Positions 46,006 through 54,589 of a stretch of DNA of 64,000 bases are shown in pieces. Position 1 is the first letter of the stretch. Each line of letters opens with the position of its first letter. The position numbers and the translations under genes were made by a program. Location of the stretch: NCBI GenBank assembly GCA_047621325.1, contig JBLHLT010000011.1, positions 1-64,000 on the forward strand, read 5' to 3'. Below the pieces are notes generated by a model. That model had not been told where the DNA came from and did no database searches. It saw only the letters and a program-made list of their open reading frames with translations. Source of the stretch: Bermanella sp047621325. Lineage in GTDB: Bacteria; Pseudomonadota; Gammaproteobacteria; Pseudomonadales; Oceanobacteraceae.

Positions 46006-46718
46006 ATACGTTATACATTACTGGCGCTGGTGTTAGTGCGGAAAGTGGCATTCCCACTTTTCGCGGCCAAGACGGCTTTTGGACCATAGGCAGTAAAAAC
46101 TATACACCCATGGAGATGGCCACAAGAGCCATGTACCAAAACAAACCCGATGAATTTTTAGCTTGGTATTATCATCGCTTCGCAGCCTACCGGGATCATG
46201 GTCCAAATGATGTGCACCACTGGCTAGCTAATAAAAATTTAATCACGCAAAACATTGATGGATTAGATGGTAAAGCAGGCAACAATCATTACATATCAAT
46301 CCACGGTCGACTCGATAAAATGACTATATTCCAAGAGCAAGGCGCTGTAGTAGATTTACTAAACGCCTCATGGGAGTCAATTGATAAATCTAATTTAACT
46401 GAATCGTTATTGCATTATTTTAAGATAAAAGACAAACCAATCGAGGGCGAAAGCTACAAACCCTTCGTATTATTATTTGATGAATATTACACCAATCTTT
46501 ATCAAATAGACCAAGCAGAAGAAAGGATGAAGCAAGCCGATAAAATGGTTTTCATGGGCACATCGTTCAGTGTCAATATTACGAACATTGCTCTAAATAT
46601 AGCCATGAACAATAAAATTGAGGTAGAGGTAGTCGATCCAAATCCGATTATACTGCCTTATAGTAAAACGACGTATCACAGACAACGCGCGCTAGATTAT
46701 ATTCAAAACAAAGAATAA
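46002..46718 (+). CDS. Sir2-family (sirtuin) protein lacking the zinc ribbon cysteines
   Basis: The 238-residue protein keeps the sirtuin core: GAGVSAESGIPTFRG (8-22), TQNIDGL (82-88), catalytic H101 in SIHGRL, PFVLLFDEYY in place of RP.VV.FGE, and the MGTSFSV motif. It contains no cysteine at all, so the structural Cys4 zinc site is missing. NAD-dependent deacylase or ADP-ribosyltransferase activity is likely by family; the substrate is unknown. It is translationally coupled to the phosphodiesterase gene. Confidence 0.82.
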   Translation: MNTLYITGAGVSAESGIPTFRGQDGFWTIGSKNYTPMEMATRAMYQNKPDEFLAWYYHRFAAYRDHGPNDVHHWLANKNLITQNIDGLDGKAGNNHYISIHGRLDKMTIFQEQGAVVDLLNASWESIDKSNLTESLLHYFKIKDKPIEGESYKPFVLLFDEYYTNLYQIDQAEERMKQADKMVFMGTSFSVNITNIALNIAMNNKIEVEVVDPNPIILPYSKTTYHRQRALDYIQNKE

Positions 46719-46861
46719 ATATTTTTCTTATACAATTCAAATTAACTAGTTTCAACTTTTTTTAATCATAAAATCTATAATCCCCAACTCTAGGATTTGA
46801 TACTTTTACATAAATATCAAAAAAACGAGCCTATCTAATTGACAATAAAAAGGACATAAAA

Positions 46862-47299
46862 ATGCGCAACATAAATAATTTAAAAATAATAGGATTGCTT
46901 TTAAGTACTGGTCTGCTCACGGCTTGCGCAGGGACACCCCCTACATTCGTAGACCCCCCTCAAACCTTATCGCCCTGCCCCAGCTCTCCTAACTGTGTTT
47001 CGAGTACGGCAGAAAATCATGATAGTCACTACATTGCGCCGATCAGCTCAAACTTGACTCTCAAACAAAAACACCTGCGATTGTCAGACATTCTTTCCAA
47101 GCAAGATAATGCAAAGATTACAAAAACAGATACTCACTATATAAGAGCCGAATTTACCTCTTCATTCTGGGGTTTTGTTGATGACGTTGAGTTTATTCTC
47201 ACTGACACACAAATACTCCTAAGATCATCCTCACGACTTGGCTACAGCGACTTCGGCGCCAATCGAAAGAGGCTAGAAGCCCTGCGATTACAGTTTTAA
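46862..47299 (+). CDS. DUF1499 lipoprotein
   Basis: The 145-residue protein has a signal peptide with lipobox LTAC. The mature part matches DUF1499: CPSSPNCVSS, then ILSKQDNAKI, YIRAEFTSSFWGFVDDVEFIL and RSSSRLGYSDFGANRKRLEALR. Function is unknown. It follows the sirtuin gene by 143 bases, with no overlap. Confidence 0.85.
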   Translation: MRNINNLKIIGLLLSTGLLTACAGTPPTFVDPPQTLSPCPSSPNCVSSTAENHDSHYIAPISSNLTLKQKHLRLSDILSKQDNAKITKTDTHYIRAEFTSSFWGFVDDVEFILTDTQILLRSSSRLGYSDFGANRKRLEALRLQF

Positions 47300-47348
47300 T
47301 ACTTACAAAGCCATACAGACCTAGCTGCAAACTAGGCTAAAGCCAGTG

Positions 47349-47377
47349 ATAACAATTAAGGCAATTTTTGATATAAT
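47349..47377 (+). promoter_or_regulatory. Possible sigma-70 promoter of the ART-like gene
   Basis: A perfect TATAAT at 47372-47377 has ATAACA 17 bases upstream (four of six matches to TTGACA). The start codon is about 58 bases downstream. Confidence 0.4.
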
Positions 47378-47434
47378 GGCGCGCATATTGGCCGTGATAC
47401 TGATTAACACACGGCTCTGCTAATCGGAGTATGT

Positions 47435-48010
47435 ATGACCACGAATATTGATACCCCTGACCAATTTAAAGACAGTCAATCCTTATTAAGCAGTACTGGC
47501 TTTAAAACCAGCAATGTTTGGTATCATGGCACCACGTCTGGCCTAACAAAGAAAATACTAGAGCAAGGCTTAAAGCGTTCTGGTGATGCCGCCATCAATC
47601 AAGCTACCAAGAAAGCCATGGCCACTATCGGCAACAGCTACACTGAAAGAAAAGAGCCTATTTACCTAACCCAAAGTAAACAGCTTGCTTACTACTGGGC
47701 AGATCAAAATGTACGCGCTCGTAAAGTACATACTGGCAATGATGAAACCCCGGAAATCATTCAAGTAACACTGGATGAAAAAACCAATAGCAACGTAAAA
47801 ACGGATGTTGGCGCGATCGTGATGCTCATGGATCTAAACCCATACATGGGATACTTAGAAGAGCTGTATCAAGCTGAAGGTATCGATTTTGACTTAGACG
47901 CAATCCAAGCCAATGCAATGACGCTTAATCGCGAAGACTACATGAATAAATTCGGCCTAGCTTACTACGACAAAAATATAGATGCTAAATTTCTAAGCCT
48001 AATTAAATAA
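47435..48010 (+). CDS. ADP-ribosyltransferase-like protein, function unknown
   Basis: The 191-residue soluble protein shows the pattern of the PARP/KptA branch of ADP-ribosyltransferase folds: VWYHGTTSGLTKKILEQGL (28-46, with H31-G-T), EPIYLTQSKQLAYYWAD (74-90, with Y78) and EIIQVTLDE (107-115). H31 and Y78 would be NAD-binding residues; the third catalytic position is unclear. ATCGGAG precedes the start. There is no signal peptide and no antitoxin-like neighbour. The assignment rests on motifs alone. Confidence 0.5.
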   Translation: MTTNIDTPDQFKDSQSLLSSTGFKTSNVWYHGTTSGLTKKILEQGLKRSGDAAINQATKKAMATIGNSYTERKEPIYLTQSKQLAYYWADQNVRARKVHTGNDETPEIIQVTLDEKTNSNVKTDVGAIVMLMDLNPYMGYLEELYQAEGIDFDLDAIQANAMTLNREDYMNKFGLAYYDKNIDAKFLSLIK

Positions 48011-48025
48011 CTTGTTTTTGTTATT

Positions 48026-48058
48026 ACTAATAAGCCGCCTAACAGGCGGCTTATTAGT
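48026..48058 (+). terminator. Strong hairpin between the ART-like gene and pilU
   Basis: ACTAATAAGCCGCCT pairs perfectly with its complement around AAC. It lies between two convergent genes and probably ends transcription from both sides, although T-runs are weak. Confidence 0.65.
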
Positions 48059-48071
48059 TTCTGGCTACTAT

Positions 48072-49259
48072 TTAACCAGCCATTAGCATCTCTAGCTCTT
48101 TATCCTCACGTGCCTTCTCTGCCTCTTTTAATAATTCTTCCGGTGTTTTTTGCAAGGATAACCCTGCCAAAGGGTCTTCCTCTTTGGTATCTGAATCACC
48201 ACCCTCAGCCAACTTAATTCTTAAACGCAAGTTATTTTCAGAGTCTGCATTTTTTAGCGCCTCCTCTAATGAAATTTTACCTACTTGATACAACTTAAAT
48301 AACGCAGCATCAAATGTTTGCATACCCAAGTTTTCTGATTTAGACATGATCTCTTTAATGGCATCAGTATCGCCCTTAAATACCAAGTCTTGAATAGTCT
48401 TGTTTCCAAGCAATACCTCGACCGCGGCAACCCGTTTACCATCAACTGTAGGAATCAAACGCTGCGAGATAATAGCCTGCAAGTTCAAACCAAGATCCTG
48501 GAGTAATTGTTTATGACGTTCTTCTGGGAAAAAATTAATAATTCGGTCAAGCGCTTGGTTGGCATTATTAGCATGCAAGGTTGAGATTGCTAGATGGCCT
48601 GTTTCAGCAAACGCTAACGCGTGCTCCATGGTTTCCTGATCACGTATTTCACCAATTAAAATTACATCTGGTGCCTGACGTAAGGTATTTTTAAGCGCGG
48701 CTTTAAAACTTTTGGTATCAACCCCGACTTCACGCTGGTTAATAATTGAGCGTTTATGAGTATGAACAAATTCGATAGGATCTTCTATGGTGATAATATG
48801 CCCAGGGACATTGGTGTTACGATAGTCAATTAGAGAGGCCAATGACGTTGATTTACCTGAACCCGTTCCCCCTACAAATAAAATCAAACCCCGCTTTGCC
48901 AAAATGACTTTTTTTAACACCTCTGGCAAACCCAAATCATCAAAGCGAGGTATATCCGTTACAATGTTTCGTGCAACTAAAGACACTTCATTACGCTGAC
49001 GAAACATGTTTAAGCGAAAACGCCCTCCAGTTGGCAAGCTAATCGCCATATTCAACTCCAGCTCACGTTCAAACTCCTTTTTTTGGTCTTCATCCATGAC
49101 TGACTCAATCATTTTCGCAATTTGACCGGGCTTCAATGGCTCCTTTCCTAGGGGCTTTAACGTTCCTTGAAACTTTGCACTAGGTGGCGCGCCTGTACTT
49201 AAATACAAATCAGAACCATCATGTTTTGCTAGAATTTGCAGATACTTTACTAATGCCAT
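48072..49259 (-). CDS. pilU: Twitching-motility ATPase PilU
   Basis: Accessory retraction ATPase of type IV pili. The 395-residue protein has Walker A GGTGSGKST, the Asp box (ITIEDPIEFVH), Walker B (LIGEIRD) and the His box (STLHANNANQALDRIINFFP). RFRLNMFRQRNEVSLVAR and the extended tail after ADSENNLRLRIKL fit PilU better than PilT. No pilT lies beside it, unlike in Pseudomonas. Confidence 0.88.
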   Translation of the reverse strand: MALVKYLQILAKHDGSDLYLSTGAPPSAKFQGTLKPLGKEPLKPGQIAKMIESVMDEDQKKEFERELELNMAISLPTGGRFRLNMFRQRNEVSLVARNIVTDIPRFDDLGLPEVLKKVILAKRGLILFVGGTGSGKSTSLASLIDYRNTNVPGHIITIEDPIEFVHTHKRSIINQREVGVDTKSFKAALKNTLRQAPDVILIGEIRDQETMEHALAFAETGHLAISTLHANNANQALDRIINFFPEERHKQLLQDLGLNLQAIISQRLIPTVDGKRVAAVEVLLGNKTIQDLVFKGDTDAIKEIMSKSENLGMQTFDAALFKLYQVGKISLEEALKNADSENNLRLRIKLAEGGDSDTKEEDPLAGLSLQKTPEELLKEAEKAREDKELEMLMAG

Positions 49260-49411
49260 GGGTGTTCACTTTTTATTATCAAAACTACAACGAAATTCAG
49301 TTTAGATAACATTTAAGCATATAGAATTAGAAATGAATATTTATCACCCAGATAAATGTGCGCAACCCATCATATTTCAGCATTAAGCTTATGTTTAAAA
49401 TTAGACAGGCA

Positions 49412-49441
49412 TAAAAAAAGCGAGCTAAGCTCGCTTTTTTA
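49412..49441 (-). terminator. Terminator of the apbE-nqrM-sthA unit
   Basis: AGCGAGCT and AGCTCGCT form the stem; the A-run on the plus strand reads as T on the minus strand just after the sthA stop. Confidence 0.88.
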
Positions 49442-49458
49442 AATTAATTGCTTAAATC

Positions 49459-50853
49459 TTAAGAAATTCGATTTAAACCATTAAGCGCCGCAATCCGATA
49501 AGCCTCAGCCATAGTCGGATAATTAAATGTATTATTAACAAAATAGCGAACCGTATTACCAGCGCCCTCTTGTTTCATTATGGCCTGACCGATGTGAATA
49601 ATCTCGGAAGCTTGGTCACCAAAGCAATGAATTCCAAGTATCTCAAGTGTTTCACGATGAAATAAAATCTTCAGCATTCCAACACTTTCACCCGTAATTT
49701 GTGCACGAGCAATACTTTTCAAAAATGCCTGCCCAACTTCATAAGGTACTTTTTCATTGGTCAGCTCTCGCTCGGTTTTACCGATTGAGCTAATTTCTGG
49801 AATTGTATAAATCCCCGTAGGCACATCGCTCACAAACCAATAATCATCATCACCGGCTAAATGGGCCGCAGCACTTCGCCCTTGGTCATAAGCGGCACTA
49901 GCAAGGCTTGGCCAACCAACAACATCACCAACTGCATATACATGATCCGCACTGGTTTTGTAGTTTTCATCCACCTCAATCTGGCCACGACTATTAGGTT
50001 CAACACCTACATGCTCTAGACCAATATTCTGGGTATTACCGCTTCGTCCTGCAGCCCACAAAAGCGCATCTGCTTTAATTTGCTTGCCTGACTTAAAGTG
50101 CATAATGACACTATTTTCATCCGTCTCTACCGAATCAAACAGCTCATTATGTCGAATCAAAACCCCTGTATCACGCAAGTGATAACTTAACGCGTCTGAG
50201 ATTTCATCATCCAGAAACGGCAATAAGCGCTCACCAGGATTGATTAAATCTACCTTTACACCCAAACCACTAAAAATCGAAGCGTATTCAGACCCAATCA
50301 CACCCGCGCCATAGATTATAATCGTTCTTGGGGTGTGCTCTAGCTTTAAAATGGTATCAGAGTCATAAACACGCTCGTGATTAAAGTTCACACCATCAGG
50401 GCGAAACGGGCTCGAACCGGTTGCCAGCACAATTTGCTCTGCATGTAAGCGGGTACTCGAAGCAGGCCCTTCTGTGATCTCAATAGTATGACTATCAACA
50501 AAACTGCCATGACCGTGATACAAGTGCACACGATTACGGCTGTAAAATTCTGTACGTAGCTTTACTTGCTTCGCGATTACTCGCTCAGCTGTTTTCAAAA
50601 CACGAGGAAAACTAAACCATCTAGGCTCACCAATATCACGAAACATTGGATTGGTATTATATGAAATAATTTGTTTAACCGAGTGACGTAATGCTTTTGA
50701 AGGTATTGTGCCAAAATGCGTACAGTGCCCCCCTACAGCAGGCGCTTCTTCAACCACCGCCACTTTTTTGCCTTTTTTTGCTGCATTCATTGCAGCACCT
50801 TCACCTGAAGGTCCTGTCCCTAAAACAATGACGTCATAATGGTAATCGGCCAT
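49459..50853 (-). CDS. sthA: Soluble pyridine nucleotide transhydrogenase
   Basis: FAD enzyme that transfers hydride between NADPH and NAD+. The 464-residue protein has the FAD motif LGTGPSGEGAAMNAAK and the SthA form of the redox region, GGHCTHFGTIPSKALRHS, with Thr replacing the second Cys of the CxxxxC disulfide. The second Rossmann motif is IYGAGVIGSEYA. It lies 20 bases after nqrM. Confidence 0.94.
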   Translation of the reverse strand: MADYHYDVIVLGTGPSGEGAAMNAAKKGKKVAVVEEAPAVGGHCTHFGTIPSKALRHSVKQIISYNTNPMFRDIGEPRWFSFPRVLKTAERVIAKQVKLRTEFYSRNRVHLYHGHGSFVDSHTIEITEGPASSTRLHAEQIVLATGSSPFRPDGVNFNHERVYDSDTILKLEHTPRTIIIYGAGVIGSEYASIFSGLGVKVDLINPGERLLPFLDDEISDALSYHLRDTGVLIRHNELFDSVETDENSVIMHFKSGKQIKADALLWAAGRSGNTQNIGLEHVGVEPNSRGQIEVDENYKTSADHVYAVGDVVGWPSLASAAYDQGRSAAAHLAGDDDYWFVSDVPTGIYTIPEISSIGKTERELTNEKVPYEVGQAFLKSIARAQITGESVGMLKILFHRETLEILGIHCFGDQASEIIHIGQAIMKQEGAGNTVRYFVNNTFNYPTMAEAYRIAALNGLNRIS

Positions 50854-50872
50854 TCAAAACTCCTTATACATA

Positions 50873-51106
50873 TTATTTTTGGCTTGCGTCATATCCTAAA
50901 TTTGCGGTTACCGTGCCAGCCTCTACTTTCTCTTCTGTATCGCACTTTTGCTTATCACCACCACACACATCACAGGCCGTCTCCATACCGAGTGCACTCA
51001 TACCACCACACGAGCCACTAATGGGCTTACGTCCGATAAGAAGACCTACTGCCATCAACGCAACGACGATCAACATGAAAACAAACACGACTAATATCAT
51101 TTCCAT
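50873..51106 (-). CDS. nqrM: Nqr assembly factor NqrM
   Basis: Small membrane protein (77 residues) required to deliver the iron centre of Na+-NQR. One N-terminal helix (about 4-24) is followed by a region with four cysteines in the order GSC, AC, DVC and KQKC, the conserved set of DUF539/NqrM. It lies ten bases after apbE. Its client, the nqrABCDEF operon, begins about 6 kb away. Confidence 0.93.
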   Translation of the reverse strand: MEMILVVFVFMLIVVALMAVGLLIGRKPISGSCGGMSALGMETACDVCGGDKQKCDTEEKVEAGTVTANLGYDASQK

Positions 51107-51115
51107 GGGGAAACC

Positions 51116-52114
51116 TCACTTAATTTGCCAGCGGTCGAATGCTGGCGTTGTGTATTCACTAAAGCCACGAGGACTTCGTTCGATTAAATAAGCTTTAATA
51201 TTATGCTTAATTGCAAAAGATTTCGCTTTATCGGCACCCATTACAAGCATAGCAGTCGCTAGCGCATCGGCACGGGCACATGTCTTATCAATAATCGTGA
51301 CAGACGCAAGAGTATGTTTGACTGGCTTGGCCGTAAAAGGATCAATGGAATGGCTGTATTGTTCGCCATTCATCTCAAAGTAATTACGGTAGTCACCGGA
51401 TGTTGCCATGGCGCCTGTTTTCATCTCAATTATTTTCTGGACGCTTCTTTGCTTTTCATCTGGTTTTTCAACGGCCACGCGCCAAGGCTTAGCATCAAGC
51501 TTCACACCTTTAACGCGCATTTCACCGCCAATCTCAACCAAATAATGATCAACGCCCTTTAGCTCTAGATAGTCTGCCACCTTATCAACCGCATACCCTT
51601 TAGCAATGGCTGACAAGTCTAAATAGCGTTGCTGTGTTTTTCTCACAACTAAATCACCTAAGCTAATTTCAGCCAACCCAACGCTCTGTTGAGCCTGTTT
51701 TGTTTGTGCCTGACTGGGAAGCTGTGTGGGCATTTTATCCGGACCAAACCCCCAAAGGTTCACGACAGGTCCGACCGATATATCAAAGTAGCCAGCGGTT
51801 AACGTATGTAATGATAAGGATAACTGCAAAACTTCGAACAGCTCAGCACTTACTTTTTGCTCAAATGGGGCATCTGCTGAGTTGAAAACACTCAATTCAC
51901 TGTCTTTTTGATAGGTCGACATCTGCTGGTTTATCATCAGCAGTATTTGATCTATATCTGACTGGGCTTGCTTAACATCAACACCTTCTAGGACGCGCCA
52001 CTGGACACTATAAGAGGTGCCCATGGTGTAACCATGGACTTTTTCCAGTGTACCCTGCTTGTCTGAGCAAGCTGAAAGCTGGAATAAAATGAGAAAAATA
52101 AATGCAAACTTCAT
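51116..52114 (-). CDS. apbE: FAD:protein FMN transferase ApbE
   Basis: Attaches FMN by a phosphodiester bond to a Thr in NqrB and NqrC. The 332-residue protein has a lipobox LSAC (Cys at about 16), placing it in the periplasm on a lipid anchor, then HGYTMGTSYSVQW, MSTYQKDSELSVFN, DLSAIAKGYAVDKV and EIGGEMRVKG motifs, and a DALATAMLVMG metal site. Clients NqrB and NqrC both carry the SGAT acceptor motif in this window. Confidence 0.94.
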   Translation of the reverse strand: MKFAFIFLILFQLSACSDKQGTLEKVHGYTMGTSYSVQWRVLEGVDVKQAQSDIDQILLMINQQMSTYQKDSELSVFNSADAPFEQKVSAELFEVLQLSLSLHTLTAGYFDISVGPVVNLWGFGPDKMPTQLPSQAQTKQAQQSVGLAEISLGDLVVRKTQQRYLDLSAIAKGYAVDKVADYLELKGVDHYLVEIGGEMRVKGVKLDAKPWRVAVEKPDEKQRSVQKIIEMKTGAMATSGDYRNYFEMNGEQYSHSIDPFTAKPVKHTLASVTIIDKTCARADALATAMLVMGADKAKSFAIKHNIKAYLIERSPRGFSEYTTPAFDRWQIK

Positions 52115-52203
52115 ACATTCGCCTTAAAAAGCTCAGTATATCGGATATATGAAAAAGCCTCTATCAATCCATTTAGTTATGATTGCGTACTGGGTATTAT
52201 AAA

Positions 52204-53148
52204 TTAACTATTTGGTATCAATAACTTATGCAAGCGGGTCTCACCAGCAGCCGTTAATTGCCAATAGCTTTTTAAGCCTGTACGTTCCTTGGCAACATTC
52301 TCAATAACACCGGCTCCTTTTAAGTAGGCTTTCAAACGCTGGAATTCAATATCATTGCACCGCACACTCGACAAAGCGTGTGAATCAACAATAGCATTCA
52401 TGAAGTCATCTTTATAATTATCTTCAACATAGTCTTCTAGTGCAGAACGCATTCTATCTTCAGTCACAGGAGAGGTCATCATTGACCCAATATTTAGGAA
52501 TGCCATATCCCATGTTAATAAGATGTTACTCATAACTTCGTGGCAATTACCGTGCGCAAATACTTTTCCAGTAAAGCGCATAGGGTAACTTTGCATGCCA
52601 AATAAAGTATCTGTAATAGCTTGATGTAACTGGTTAGCGGCTTGTGTCTCAGCCAAATTATTAGAGTCCACCAACCCAAGTTGAGGCTTTAGTAGGTCGC
52701 GCAATACCTGTCGCGCGATTAACAAGAGATCTTCTTTGTGATTCCAATATTTGAATACACCAGACATCGTCAGGCGATGTAACGTGCGTAAGCGCTGTAC
52801 ATCCTGAGAAACCATGCCTTTAAGCTCAGTATTCTTCAGCAGAGCAACTACTTTTTTATTCTTACTTTTTGCATATACGGCTTCACGGTGAATATAGCTC
52901 TCGCCAGTATCTGAAAGCGCGCCATATGAATCCCCCACCAACAAAATAAATACATCAGCAGCATCAATGGCCTTACGTACCAAAGGCCAGTCGTAATCGC
53001 CTGACTCAGGAGTAAAGTACAATGAAATAGGCAGGCCGCCCAATTGAACGACCACCCGATTAACGGTATAAATTAGTGAAGAAGTATCTTTTGGATCAGT
53101 ACTAATAAAGACCTTTGGCTGGGTGTTTTGATTCATATCCTTATTCAC
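52204..53148 (-). CDS. DUF4062-type protein with a C-terminal winged-helix-like region
   Basis: The 314-residue protein begins PKVFISTDPKDTSSLI and continues with YDWPLVRKAIDAADVFILLVGDSYG and GESYIHREAVYAKSKNKKVVALL, matching DUF4062, a domain with a flavodoxin/TIR-like fold. The middle is helical and unassigned. The C-terminus (about 255-310) ends SYWQLTAAGETRLHKLL, which looks like a winged helix. DUF4062 proteins often belong to signalling or defence genes; here it stands alone, four bases downstream of the AEC gene. Confidence 0.68.
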   Translation of the reverse strand: MNKDMNQNTQPKVFISTDPKDTSSLIYTVNRVVVQLGGLPISLYFTPESGDYDWPLVRKAIDAADVFILLVGDSYGALSDTGESYIHREAVYAKSKNKKVVALLKNTELKGMVSQDVQRLRTLHRLTMSGVFKYWNHKEDLLLIARQVLRDLLKPQLGLVDSNNLAETQAANQLHQAITDTLFGMQSYPMRFTGKVFAHGNCHEVMSNILLTWDMAFLNIGSMMTSPVTEDRMRSALEDYVEDNYKDDFMNAIVDSHALSSVRCNDIEFQRLKAYLKGAGVIENVAKERTGLKSYWQLTAAGETRLHKLLIPNS

Positions 53149-53152
53149 CGTT

Positions 53153-54103
53153 TTAAATCCACGCTAATACCTTAGCTAAATACAATAATAAACTAATTGA
53201 AAATGCTGACATCAACGTGCTTAACGCAATGATATTTGACGCCAAAACATGATTACCACCCATCGCCCGCACCATAACAAAACTCGCTGCCGCAGTAGGA
53301 CTTGCAAACATTAAAATGATGCATCCGATTTCTATCCCGTCAAAACCAAATAAAAACGCAGCCGCCCCAACCAGAACAGGCACTAGGACCAATTTGGCAA
53401 ATACAGCTTGAGAAGACAATGCACTGGTATTTTGAAGTTCGCGCAAGCTAAGCGAGCCACCAATGGCAATTAACGCAAGAGGCAGTGTCATACGGGCTAA
53501 ATACTGACCAGCATCATACATGACTTTGGGGAGCTTTAAATCTAACCATGCGCAAAAAAAGCCCAAAGCAATGGCTATAATCAAAGGGTTTTTGGCGATA
53601 TCGTTTAAGGTCTTCCCCCATGGCACCGCACGGCCCTCATGAATACTACGGTTTAAAGCATAAACAGATAAAACATTATAAACCGGTGTCACCACCGCAA
53701 GAATAACAGCACCTATCGCTAAACCGTCTCCGCCAAATGCCTTTGCACATAAAGCAATACCCACAATCCCTAAGTTACTCCGAAAGGCACCCTGCACAGC
53801 AACCCCTCTATCTTCATGTGGCACCCACAAACCCGACAACAACCAAAAGCATACAAAGGTCGCCGTAGCGGCCCCTATGCAAAACCAAACCAAGGGTAAT
53901 TGAGCTGATAACTGTAAGTTGTTATCAATCATTGATAGGAATATTAAAATTGGTAAGCAGATATTAAATACCAGTGCCGACGCTTTACCGACAAAATTAT
54001 TATCAATGTGCCCTTTACGCTTCAGATAGAAGCCTACAAAAACAATGACAAAAACAGGCCCCGTAACGGATAATGTATACTCTAATGCCGCTAAATAGCC
54101 CAT
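53153..54103 (-). CDS. AEC-family (auxin efflux carrier-like) transporter
   Basis: The 316-residue membrane protein has about ten helices in two five-helix halves, with the family motifs GPVFVIVFVGFYLKRKG at the start, FRSNLGIVGIAL in the middle and ASPTAAASFVMVRAMGG near the end. Members export malonate, malate or other organic anions; substrate unknown. It precedes the DUF4062 gene in the same direction. Confidence 0.87.
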   Translation of the reverse strand: MGYLAALEYTLSVTGPVFVIVFVGFYLKRKGHIDNNFVGKASALVFNICLPILIFLSMIDNNLQLSAQLPLVWFCIGAATATFVCFWLLSGLWVPHEDRGVAVQGAFRSNLGIVGIALCAKAFGGDGLAIGAVILAVVTPVYNVLSVYALNRSIHEGRAVPWGKTLNDIAKNPLIIAIALGFFCAWLDLKLPKVMYDAGQYLARMTLPLALIAIGGSLSLRELQNTSALSSQAVFAKLVLVPVLVGAAAFLFGFDGIEIGCIILMFASPTAAASFVMVRAMGGNHVLASNIIALSTLMSAFSISLLLYLAKVLAWI

Positions 54104-54224
54104 AACACCCCCAAAAAAGCCGCATTGTAACAGTTTCCCACTTTTCAGCCTGTATAATAAACAAACAATTTATTTGTGGTATTCGCTATGGTAGAATACT
54201 GCGCATAATTTATAGGTAAATATC

Positions 54225-54572
54225 ATGTCTAGACTAAAAAAATCACGCTCACTAAAGCGCGTTACCGGCGGGGTTAAAACGGGCTCAAAGGAACGAACAA
54301 AACTAGAGAACAAACAACGTAAAGCCAAACAAAAAGCGGCCAACCCAATGAAGGGCAACCGTCAGCGTTCGGTTTATCAAAAGTTCTTAGATGAAAATGA
54401 AATCGTTGAAAAACAACATCCTGCAAAACCTATCCCAGTGAAAGAAATTGCAACCGTTATCAAAGCTAAGGCCAACACTAAAGCGGCTGTACACAAAGCC
54501 GTTGAACCACTTGAAAATAGCGAGTCTCTTTGGGATCAGTTAGAAAAACCAACAAATAACGATACCTTCTAA
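54225..54572 (+). CDS. Small basic protein, possibly YihI-like
   Basis: The 115-residue protein begins MSRLKKSRSLKRVTGGVKTG and continues with a long Lys/Arg/Gln-rich stretch to about residue 55, then a short acidic end with SLWDQLEK. This basic-then-acidic layout and the MSR.KKSR start recall YihI, an activator of the ribosome GTPase Der, but the C-terminus differs. It lies 17 bases before rlmG, so a link to ribosome assembly is plausible. Confidence 0.5.
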   Translation: MSRLKKSRSLKRVTGGVKTGSKERTKLENKQRKAKQKAANPMKGNRQRSVYQKFLDENEIVEKQHPAKPIPVKEIATVIKAKANTKAAVHKAVEPLENSESLWDQLEKPTNNDTF

Positions 54573-54589
54573 AGATACCCCTCTATCTT

